64,000 bases of DNA from Labyrinthula sp. Ha (lineage: Eukaryota > Sar > Bigyra > Labyrinthulida > Labyrinthulaceae). Position 1 is the stretch's first letter, and the number at the start of each line of letters is the position of its first letter. The stretch covers positions 620,001 through 684,000 of the forward strand of contig JAALGZ010000006.1 of the NCBI GenBank assembly GCA_015227615.1. Direction: 5' to 3'. Under the pieces are notes generated by a model. That model had not been told where the DNA came from, did no database searches, and saw only the letters and a list, made by a program, of their open reading frames with translations. Shown here in pieces: positions 34,254 through 44,200 of this stretch. The position numbers and the translations under genes are program-made.

Positions 34254-35468
34254 TAATATGATGCAAGACAGAATTTCAGTTTGGCTCATACTAAAGCATA
34301 TCGAGAGGCATAATAAGCAGCAACGATTCTCCATCTAATTGATTTCGCTTGTTTGAACAAAATATCAGAAGTATTATGACGTAAACATTTATTTTATAAT
34401 ACTGAGCTCTATGCACAAACCAAAACAGACAATTGTTTGGTTTTGGAATATTCACCTGATAAGATTAAGTCGCTCATTAGATAAATAATGGCTTTCCATT
34501 CCTCTAAGCTGAGTATCAGCACATCTAAAGATTATAAAATCTAAGCGTTAATAATTAAGGAGATAAGATGCAGGTTCTGGTTCATGTTTGAGAAACAATT
34601 AGCCCAGACGCCATTAACAAGCTAACTTCAGACACGATCTGTGCCAAAGGTTGACTTAGTTTTATTCTTTCTAAACACGGACTCATAAAAAGATAAAATC
34701 ATAAACCGAAAGTTTCTGATATTTCATAAAAGAAATATAAAACATCTCTTAGCTATTTTGAAACAATTGTTGTATGCGTTATTACTTGTTCTCTTATATA
34801 GTTACAGTTTCGGCACCAGCCTTGCAGATATATAAATAAAAATTAAGTACAGATGTTCCGACACAACATATATATAGTAACAACCTAAGCTTTTCCCGCA
34901 TTTCTCTAATATAGGGAATCTGCAAACTTCATTTTTGTGCTTAGTTGTTGTATTCACTGCATTTAACGCTGTGTGGTGAGGGCTGCCACGACTGATAGGT
35001 CCTTGATCTTGACATGTTGAAATAGATAGTACATTATTCCTTGTCTTGTTATCGTAGTCTCACTGTGCTAAAAATTTTTACCGAGAGAGAAATCATCTGT
35101 GGAAGATAATTATTGTTAACACGATACCTGTAAACTGTTTGTCTGAGAAAGGGCATGAGAAAAATACATGAAATTTAAACCAACAGGGCCAAAAACCTAA
35201 GTTAAAAGAGTTTAATCCTATAAGTTTTAAATCTGGTTAATAAAACTAGCGGCGAAACGCAGCGTTCCTATTATATTCTTCTTGGTTTCTTTCAACTCTT
35301 AGAACCTTACTACCCAAGTGCAGCACCTAGACTTCGCTCTCAAGCTAACGTACTCTAGAATTTCTCCCTAAAGCTGCTCTAAATCATTCAAAGCGATGAT
35401 TATATATATTGCGTGTTACCTGTTTAGATGTTTTCCAACTATTCAGTTCATTTCGCACTAATTCATAT

Positions 35469-35494
35469 GCTATCTCTAGGGTTTCTTAACGTTA
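35469..35494 (+). repeat. Target duplication and left TIR of hAT B
   Basis: GCTATCTC (35469-35476) is followed by TAGGGTTTCTTAACGTTA (35477-35494). Confidence 0.92.
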
Positions 35495-35640
35495 CGTTAA
35501 AAACGTTAGTTAACGTTTATTTTCCGTTAACTCCGCTTAACGTTATTAACGTTTAGCAAAATTTTAACTTTTTTTACCGTTATCACCGTAAAATTAAGGT
35601 TAAGAACGCTAAGTACGTTAAGTAACGGTACATACCGGTC
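35486..35640. repeat. Subterminal TTAACGTT motif array in hAT B
   Basis: Many copies of TTAACGTT, ACGTTA or CCGTTA lie within about 150 bp of the left end, in both orientations. Clustered subterminal motifs in hAT elements are known transposase-binding sites; that role here is inferred. Confidence 0.7.
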
Positions 35641-36122
35641 TGTTTGGGCAATTCAACAAACACCAAATTTTCTATTCCTGGTTAAAGTCAAAACCAAACA
35701 AGTCCACAAAAAACTCCTTGCACGAGCAAAAAAGGCGGTGCAAAGAAACTTGAAAGTAGTTCTTGAACATGAAAAAAGAACAATGTGCTCGTCAAAGCTT
35801 CAAAACTAGTTGTCTTTTGCTTGTTGGAGATTTTGCCTAGCTGAACTGTCTGGGAGACGTGTTTGATTGAGAAAAGAAAAGCTAAACTTAAGTCAAAGTA
35901 GAAGAAATTTGTCAAATGAACTAAAATTACGCTACAGTAATATTTTTTAAGCATAATTTTAATTTTTTCTGTGTTAAATTTTCAAACAGAAGTCAAATTT
36001 TTATTAGTTTTGGATAGAAAACAAGTAAAAACTATGAAAAAATATTTTTGAATAGTTAAAAAAAGGAGAAAATCTGCGCTAACAGGTCAAAGAAGCCAAA
36101 AAAGACTAATTCCATAACTTTT

Positions 36123-36690
36123 CTATAACTTCATCCACTCTCTTGCATTCATCCTCATCATAAAATTTCGATCAGACATGTTCTCTTTACCTCTATATTC
36201 AAATCGACTATGAGAAAAGGCACTTTCAGAGCTAACACTGCTTGTTTGAATAGCTAAAAACTTTCTAGCGACCTTTGCAAGCGTTGGAAACCTCGGTTCA
36301 GCATCTTTCCACCATGCCAAAATGTCAACACTTCCCGCAACGCCGTCAACATCCAAGTAGCGCAACAACTCTCCACGGCTTAGCTCAATATTGTTAACTG
36401 GTCTTGAGCTATCTCCATCTTCAAACAGCAAGCTAAAATCCAGCTTGCTATTTTTCAAAACTTGAGTCACTGGAACATCACCACCCAAATTCTTGACCTT
36501 ATCCATCTCTAGCACCACTTCTTCAACAACATCCTTGAGCTCATAACTTTCTCAAGGAGTAAAAAGCCTAAACTTCTTGTCTAAAAGTGATGCTTTTTTG
36601 AGAATGCGTGCCTGTTCCACTCCAGCCATGTACTTGGGAAGGTAAGAAGTGAAGACCGAAGAGCTAGTGAGAAGAAGAATCTTACAAAAG
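36123..36690 (-). pseudogene. hAT transposase C-terminal fragment
   Basis: The open part (36518-36123) contains the hAT dimerisation region: ELLRYLDVDG, then DILAWWKDAEPRFPTLAKVA and a KFLAIQTSSVSSESAFS stretch, ending with REWMKL. Upstream in the same frame, to about 36690, the sequence SYLPKYMAGVEQAR and LLDKKFRLFTP fits the region before the dimerisation domain (LDxRFK-type motif). An in-frame TGA at 36552-36554 interrupts it. The catalytic DDE core and BED finger are missing, being replaced by the noncoding core shared with element A. It is a remnant, not a working gene. Confidence 0.9.
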
Positions 36691-36789
36691 TAGACACTAT
36701 TGAAGAGGTCGTGGCTTCCCACAGTCATTTAAAAGTATGAGAAAATTAATTATTTTGGTAGATCATTTCCTGACTTCTGGTTTTGCTGG

Positions 36790-39270
36790 TTTGATGGTAA
36801 TGTAATATTGAGTTTACTGGAGTATAAGTGAAATATCAACATATCAAAAAGTAGGAGAGTTTTTAAATAGGTTAAGCTTAGAGTTGGAACATATAAATAC
36901 CTCCATTAAAAATTAGTACATTTATTTTTTAAGATGATACCAACCAAGTTTTATAAAAACAAGAGCAAGGTATTTAACTTGTAAAAACAAAAATATCACT
37001 TGTTTTCCATAAATACGTCAGAGAAACGACTGCAATACGCCTTGTTTCAAAAACTAAAAACGTAGATATTCGTTAATTTATACTGATATTCTCCATGCCA
37101 ATTTATATGTGTACTTAAATATTTATCATTTGTAATAGTAAAAAAAAACAAGTATTTTTCTATATTAACTTGCAATAATATGAAAGAGATTTGCAAAATT
37201 AAAACCAATAACAACATCAAACTTTGTTTTTTTCTCCTCTAAGTTACCGTAAATTGGTCTTAAATAAGGTTAGAGTCAAGATTTTTGATATTTGTCCCAT
37301 TAAAAGTTCAGTTTTAGCTATTTTAAAGTTGACTTTGGAGTAAAGTTTAATTAAGCCAAAAAACTACTGTAGAGATTAATAGGGAAGCTCTTGGAGTTTC
37401 GTCGAACAAAAATCAGAGAAACCCTAAGTTATTTATACCTCTGAGTCACTACCATTTCTCAGGCTATTATGTTACTTGGTATCACCCATTCAGGAATATT
37501 TGACATTTAAGGGTATCCTTTTTCAGAGTTTCTGAGATCCTCGAAATAGGATACATTGTTAGGAAGTCTATACAGAAAACACCAATTCTCAAACAATTTT
37601 GTTTCTAGACCTAAATTCACCCGTTTTTTTGACTGGTAAGGTCTGTTTGGGCTCTAGATGAGTATTGCTCGAGGTATTACACGGATTGAACTTGATAAAA
37701 ACAGCATTTACGTCAATATCGGCTTTTCCTAAAAAAAATGCGCGAGAAAACATAGCTTACTATTCAAATTTTCACAGAATTTATGTTTCATTACTGTGAA
37801 CTTTCTAGTACAAAATTTACAGGATTATAGCAAAACTGAGTGATTTCGCATTTTCAGTTGTGCAAACTTTCAACATTTGACTTTTCTGAGTGAAGTTTAT
37901 CTCAGTTACAGTTAACTAGAGAAAATATATCCTGAGAAAAGGTCTGAGAAGTTAGGTATTGTCTATTCTTAGGGTCTGAGAAGAATCAGATCATCTATAG
38001 AGTTGTTCTTCATGATATTACGTTTGAATGTATGTTTTTTAGAGATCTCTAAACTTAGTGAAAAGGACCCTTAAAATTAGCCTTTCTTAGGGTTTAAAGT
38101 ACTCATACTTATTAAATACCCTGACAAAATACATGGTTGAAAAGATTTTTGTAATGTGAAATACATTGTGGGTAATAATATTGTATTTGAGGAAGATTTC
38201 ATGTCAAAAACGAACAAATACTATATGCTTTATTTTCACTAATCATTGTGTTTTTATACTTTATATTATTTTAATCCTCTAAATATTTATGTGAGCAAGT
38301 ACTAGGTTCAGTTTGCAATATTTTTTGAGCTTTGTAGAAGAGTTGAAAACGTATTGTAGATTATATGGCCATTATACTGCATTTTTGGAAAAATCACTGA
38401 TAAAGTTTTCACAACCCCGTAATAACAAAGACCATAAAATATTATTGTTTACTACCAGGTAAAATTTGAATATAATAGCTAACGTTGAAAGTTTACAGAG
38501 GCGGGGTAACCTTTTTCTTCATTGTTTTCTGATCGATATAGAAAAGGATGTGCTATATTTTGGTGATATTTTGCGTTCAACATAAATTTATTCTTTTTCA
38601 ATCCTGTATTATCTTATATGGCTAAAAATATATTTGAAAGAGGTTTCCAAAACTGTGTTTTGTTTTTAATAATTCAATAATTCAATGAGAAATAAGCTTT
38701 GCAATTACTTACAAATTCATCTAAATTACAGGATGACATAAAAAGAACAGACTAGAAAATTATCTTTCAGTCCTCAAAAACAAAAAAATAAAAGGCTAAC
38801 GACTAGTAAAAAATTTTAAGATAAGTCTTATAGGTTACAATAGTATCTTACATAAAAATTAACCGAGATACAAGAGAAACAAAATATGATCTGAAATTGA
38901 CAAAAAATTTTCAAATATAGAAATACGTAGTTTAACCCTAGTATTTCCCAGTAAAAGAAAATGAAAAAGCAATAGTACCTTAAGAATAAATGTTTAAGGT
39001 GTCTTAAAATTTTATTTGGTTTAAAAAGACGAAGTATTGACTGAGAAAAACGGCTTTTACTGAGAAAAATTTTCCTAAGCTAAATTTAGCCTTGATATTC
39101 GGATATTAAAACACACATAACTCGAGATTGTATTCTTAAAAAACTAAACTCCTTTTTTTTGGGTGCATGGAAAATTAAAATATCTTTTGATTGATATGTT
39201 AAAAATATTCTGAAAAGGAGTTTAAGCTAAGATACAAGCATTTCTATATGAAGATTATGCAAAATTTTCG
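36790..39270 (-). repeat. Internal core shared with hAT A (inverted copy)
   Basis: This matches the reverse complement of 11640-14115. The shared stretch has no coding capacity visible in either copy. Confidence 0.88.
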
Positions 39271-39470
39271 CTATCGCGAGCAAATATACTTTATTTACAG
39301 GAAGTTAAAATTAACTTAAATTATTTAAATATATTTATCTTAGAAGCTCTTGAAGAGAGGTTTTTGAATATGTGACTAACTTTGTCAGATATTAGTTTAA
39401 GCCATGATACAAGCATTACTATAAGAAGACTATGCAAAATTCTTGCTATGGCAAAGGCATTACCTCGATT
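39220..39470 (+). repeat. Imperfect direct repeat in the right part of hAT B
   Basis: A ~60-bp block at about 39219-39285 (TTTAAGCTAAGATACAAGCA, then TATGAAGATTATGCAAAATT) recurs at about 39401-39465 with several changes. The spacing is about 180 bp. Confidence 0.75.
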
Positions 39471-39808
39471 TTCTCAGTTGCATTTTCTCCCAGAGAGTAG
39501 AATGAGTTCTATAAAATTTCTTAGATAAACATTTGAAATATTAAAATACTGTCTAGGAGCTCAATTTGATCTTGGATTGAGATAAGTGTAAGGGTAAGGT
39601 TAGTAGTCAAAAGAAGATTTTCATATAAACTAATTTGCAAATTATGTTGATTCTATGTTACATCTACTTCTGAGTCAGCTTTTGTTTCAATTTTATCCCT
39701 TTAGAGGAAGAATATAGGCATAATATATTATGGAGATATGATTTGGGACAAAATATTAAACTGGTAAAAAATTTTGGGAACATCAAAATCTATCGGTCTT
39801 ACCGTGCT

Positions 39809-39834
39809 TAACGTTAAGAAACCCTAGCTATCTC
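39809..39834 (-). repeat. Right TIR and target duplication of hAT B
   Basis: The minus-strand read of 39826-39809 is TAGGGTTTCTTAACGTTA. It is followed on the plus strand by GCTATCTC (39827-39834). Confidence 0.92.
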
Positions 39835-39979
39835 ATAAATATTTCAAAATGGATGTAACAAAACAAGATCTGACCCAAAAGGACTATTTTGCGAAATAAG
39901 CCAATATTAAGAGTATACTGAATAGTTTTTGTTACACACCCTGAGAAACGGAAAATTAGTACGAGCACAGGAAATAGTA

Positions 39980-40477
39980 ATGGAAAGAGTTACAGAAATC
40001 ATATTATTGACTTTAACATCTATTCAAGATGGGGCCAAGTACGTTGCCTCTAATCCAAATGAAATTCCAAATAAGTTAAACAGCACCTACAGAAAAGCAC
40101 AGTCCACATCACGCAATACTTGGTACAATGCAAAGAACGTATACCACAAGCTATGGAACGACCCTTCTAGACTCTCTTTGATGGAAATCCTCTCTGTAGT
40201 ATTTGTTATCTTTGGTGTAGGTGGGTTTATTCTTCAACAGTTTTTAACTGTGTACCAAGAGAACTTACCAGAGCTAATGGGTGGTGTTATTAAGCTACTT
40301 GTGTACTTAGTAATCCCGTTAATTTCTTTTGGAGCAACAGTTTTTGGAATGTATTTACAAAATACTTATGACTGCTATGAAGAAACATTGGATAGAATAC
40401 TGCATTTTGTGCATAGAGTTAAATATTTTGTCAATAGAATATCAAATATAATTATGAAGGCTGTAAAAAGAGATTAA
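39980..40477 (+). CDS. Small membrane protein with two hydrophobic segments, 165 aa
   Basis: The first ATG of the open frame is at 39980 (MERVTEIILL); the frame is open for 17 codons before it but without an ATG. An amphipathic N-terminal half of ~65 residues (NSTYRKAQSTSRNTWYNAKN region) precedes two hydrophobic segments at about 66-90 and 99-126, then a basic C-terminal tail ending in KAVKRD. The layout of helix, hairpin-like membrane pair and basic tail recalls membrane-shaping or ER/peroxisomal proteins, but I do not recognise a family. It is convergent with the bHLH gene, with a gap of 49 bp. Element B lies just upstream and may contribute the promoter. Confidence 0.7.
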   Translation: MERVTEIILLTLTSIQDGAKYVASNPNEIPNKLNSTYRKAQSTSRNTWYNAKNVYHKLWNDPSRLSLMEILSVVFVIFGVGGFILQQFLTVYQENLPELMGGVIKLLVYLVIPLISFGATVFGMYLQNTYDCYEETLDRILHFVHRVKYFVNRISNIIMKAVKRD

Positions 40478-40526
40478 ATTTTAATACACAATATAAGAAA
40501 AAATACACAGACGTTTCATAATAAAT

Positions 40527-41297
40527 TTACCGAGGTTGTGAATTATATACTGTATGTTCCAAAATTTGTATTTTCTGCTTCATGTCTTCTATGTACTTCG
40601 TAGCAGATTCAAGAATAGAGTTTGTGTCGTGTAAGTGGGGGTTAATCCCAATACTAGCTGCTAGTTTAAATAAATTTTCATTAACTTGTATTCGTCTTTG
40701 TTTTTCCCTTTCACTTTTTTTTAAACCCCGAATTGCTTGTTTTATTTTTTGCAACGTTTTCTTATCTTTATCAGATGCTGAAGAAAGTCCAACTATTTTA
40801 TGTTTTCCATCAAAATATGGCAATACTTTTTCTCTAGGAACATATTTATACAGTACTTCTAAACTACTTTCTTCTAGTTTCAAAACTTTAATCCTCTTTT
40901 CTATTTGCTCATCTTCATTTATTTTTACTATAGATTCTCTTTTTCTTTTCTCAGACATATTTTGGTTCAAAACAGTCTTACTTTCATTTGCTACATTTCT
41001 TTGAGAATTTGAAAAAGACGACCCAAATTGAAGAGAAGAGGATGTTTGCAAGTTTGAAAATTGCTGTGTGACTAGATGAGGTTGCTGCTGAAACTGTCTA
41101 CGCTGATTAACCCCCGAGTACATTATTGGAGTAGTAAATCCAGGTGAAGATACCGAAGATTGCTGCCAAGATTCAGGTTGTTGACTTTTATGCCAGTTTT
41201 TGTGTTGTTCACTTAGAAATCTATGTTGCGTATAATTTTGTTCTTCCCACGTGTAAGGGTTATTATTTCGACTTCTCTTTCTTTCATTTTCGGACAT
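40527..41297 (-). CDS. bHLH transcription factor, 256 aa
   Basis: A single exon from ATG 41297. The N-terminal ~115 residues are low-complexity and rich in Gln, Ser and Asn, as in activation regions. A basic NLS-like EKRKRES lies at about 116-122. The C-terminus (about 193-248) is a basic helix-loop-helix: basic region KKSEREKQRR, helix 1 IQVNENLFKLAASIG, a short loop with NPHLHDTNS, and helix 2 ILESATKYIEDMKQKIQILE. The ERxxRR pattern predicts E-box-type DNA binding as a dimer. A conserved-looking stretch (VLYKYVPREKVLPYFDGKHKI, about 148-168) precedes it and has no known function to me. No PAS domain or Leu zipper is seen. Confidence 0.88.
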   Translation of the reverse strand: MSENERKRSRNNNPYTWEEQNYTQHRFLSEQHKNWHKSQQPESWQQSSVSSPGFTTPIMYSGVNQRRQFQQQPHLVTQQFSNLQTSSSLQFGSSFSNSQRNVANESKTVLNQNMSEKRKRESIVKINEDEQIEKRIKVLKLEESSLEVLYKYVPREKVLPYFDGKHKIVGLSSASDKDKKTLQKIKQAIRGLKKSEREKQRRIQVNENLFKLAASIGINPHLHDTNSILESATKYIEDMKQKIQILEHTVYNSQPR

Positions 41298-44200
41298 TTC
41301 CTTAAGAATTTAGTTCTTTGAGGGGAAGTTATTCACAACAGTAAATATAAAATACGTGAAGAACGCCGTGAAAAAAAATGTAAGTAGATTGTTCTTTTTT
41401 GCCTCTGTGTAAAGTGTACTGAAAGCAAGATGAAAGCCACCAGCTATACTTCGCACCTAACCCGTTTCGTAATAATATTTTACGGTCGGGAACTCAAAAA
41501 TAACTTCCCAGAGCCAGTTGGTTAAATGAACTTCTTTTCTGTTTTTCTTTTTTTCTGAAAAGGAAGGTTTCCAATCTCAAGCAACTACAAATTTATCCCT
41601 GGTTTTGAGCTTGAGAATTAATGGAAAACCTTACATTCGGACGTAGAGTGCAAAGCATGGAACTTAAGTAAGTCGTTGTTGAATAGTGAGTCAACTGCCA
41701 TTCTTCAGAACCGACTGTTTTGCTTAAATTATTCGCGATCAAGCTGTATTCTGGATTCCAAATTCTTCTAGCATTCTTTTATTAGCAGTTTATGACCAGG
41801 CATCAGTCGCTTTTCACAATTGTATTGTAATACTAATATATTACCGGTAACATATACTCTATATTTACCTATGTTGTTGACCGGAATTTAAAGTGGTTAT
41901 CCTCTATAACAAAAGAAGATGTGTTGGTAACATCTATTTTATCACTTTGCCGAGAATTTGATGCAAACTGGTCCTTAGAGATCGGATATGTGTCCGTTAG
42001 CGTTTGCGTAATAAATCTATTGATAATTTAGGTAAGCCAGGGGAAATCTAACCGGGACATTATCCCGGGCATCACAGTTTGGTACGAAAGACCGACACTA
42101 ACATTTCCCGGAAAAAAACCGGCTTGAAGAAGTTTTATCCATTAATAGAAGATATATCTGAGTTTTGTCCATGTAAGGAAGACTAGCTATCGGGTTGGTC
42201 GCGCAGAGAATTTCAGAAGATTTATAGGAATAATTAGATTAGAGTTTTTTTTTACATATTTTGCCGGATGATCGATGAATTTTGGGTTAGAGTTAAAGAA
42301 AATAAAGAATGAAGGAACAACTTCTTATCTTAGATATCTAACTTGGCTGCACGCTAGAAATAACCTGATCCTGCTGGTTATGTTAACTCCTCAAAATTCA
42401 GATTTTTTCAAATGGTTTTACCTTGTTAAAGTTTCCTAGAGTAGACATGCACCAAAACTAAGTACAGTTATTTTGAAGGGATAGAGCGAAGTCCCTTTTC
42501 TTTCTTGTTAAAAAAATGATATTTTCTCTTACAAAAGTTTCCAGTGACAACTGGGACTTGCTTTTTCAATATCCCCGCTCAGTGTTACAAAGAGTATATA
42601 AAAAAAAGTTGCCCCCTAGCCAGCGCGCTATGTGATATATCTAGATTTCCTCAACTTCGGAAGCCCATCAAACTAGTCTGGCCATGTGTGCTTATTACTG
42701 GCTCTGTCACGACTCGGAAGACTTAAAACATTTACATTTTATTCCATAGTTACTTGTCACGGAGGTAGCGACAATGTATTGTTTGGCACAGAGACCGCAG
42801 AGTGTCTGAACGAAACGGGCTAGGCCGTAGTGGTGTTAACGGCATTGATGCTAAGTCAGACACCACGTTTTCTTGCACTTAGCATTTCTACTAGACTGGA
42901 AACTGCGCTGTTGTAGTACCTATTCTGCTCCAAGTTTCAGAGAATCATTGATTGGTTCCTGTACACCAATGAACTTACTGTTTTCCGCATTTGTAAAATT
43001 ATTTTGGCACAACAGCTACTCTAAGATCTACTTGTTCTGGGAATTTTCTTACTTTTGAACTAATTCCCGCTAGGATTGCCACAATCGCGCATCATTTGAT
43101 TTACTTCAGTCCCTGATCATACTGCAGCATCGCATTATCAAATGACATGAAACGGCAATTTATCGGATTGATGGGGCTGGAAAACTACTCAAGCAAACAG
43201 ATCAATCTTACAGCTAAGAGCTCCCGCGAGACATTAAATTCTGGTGGCGATAATTTTTCTCAACAACTTCTGACGAAGACTTGTGCATATACTGTTAAAA
43301 AATCTTAATGCAAGGCCTGTACGACATCGACCAGAGTAAATCCTGAAAAATTTCAAGAAATCATTCATTGAAGATGAAAATGTTCTTCTTACTGATATGA
43401 TATTAAGCTCAGCGGTTTCATTACCGAGGATTGAATAAGATGTTAAGCAGCTCTGTTAATATAAGCCAGAAAAGATGTTTGAAGCAATATATATTTTCTA
43501 TTAAGGTGCAAGCAGAATGTTACATATGTTTCGTGTAGTGGTGTGCCACAAACTAAAGTTTATTTAACAAGCTCCTGGAGGTGGTTGCAACCCAGGTCAA
43601 AAGATATATTTCTAATTCATTTGGTTCAGGATCAGTAGCAAAATAACTAGCAATCTTCCCAATTAATTCTTAGCTAAAGCTTGAATAAAAGCCGAACACA
43701 GTTGATATCATATTGTCTTCTTTTTTTAAAGACAAGGCAATACATAAGGCTTAAACTAACAGCTCAACTCCTTGTTCAAGTGTTAGATAGAAGCCTTGTG
43801 AGATACGGTACCTGCATGTTCTCTGATATATATGTTCTAAAGAGAATATTTTGAAACTAAACCAGTTAATGTCCGAGAAGAAACTTTCAACTGTACTTTA
43901 GCTACTTATGCGGGTAAAATATAAAACATTCCAAAGAAAGATACATAGGAAACATCTTATTTTCCAGGGTATGTGAGTTGAATAGAAGTTGGTGTCAAAC
44001 GCCAGAGCGGATTCTTAGCCTCTAGATTTCATACCGTTTTCTTCCAACTTGGTGAAATACAGTATTTCTTAAACTCTGCTTAAAATAGAGATTCCTTTAT
44101 TAATTAAGAATGAAGCAAATTCATAAACCAAAAATTTAGACGTTTTAGAGCTCTAGCATAATTTTCCGGATGCATAATGAACAGGCTCTGCAACTAGTTC

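Larger units (their letters stand above)
31337..35468. other. 4.1-kb stretch with little recognisable content
   Basis: It contains a TA microsatellite (31515-31544), a short tRNA A-box-like string near 31440 and one orphan open frame (33870-34253). No gene with a known domain was found. Confidence 0.45.
35477..39826. mobile_element. hAT-type DNA transposon B (4,350 bp), decayed
   Basis: The termini share a perfect 18-bp TIR, TAGGGTTTCTTAACGTTA, and are flanked by the exact 8-bp duplication GCTATCTC (35469-35476 and 39827-39834). A minus-strand fragment of a hAT transposase C-terminus lies at about 36123-36690, confirming the superfamily. Positions about 36790-39270 match the core of element A in reverse. 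The left end has a dense subterminal array of TTAACGTT-like motifs. The element inserted about 150 bp upstream of the ATG of the gene at 39980. Confidence 0.92.

Noticed and set aside
35688-35954. 88-codon minus-strand hydrophobic frame inside hAT B
   Set aside because: It lies in the subterminal noncoding part of the transposon and has no homologue I recognise; probably chance.
42540-43400. Less AT-rich island with short retroelement-like phrases
   Set aside because: Single phrases such as FIGLMGLENYSS faintly recall reverse transcriptase, but no ordered set of motifs was found in any frame.
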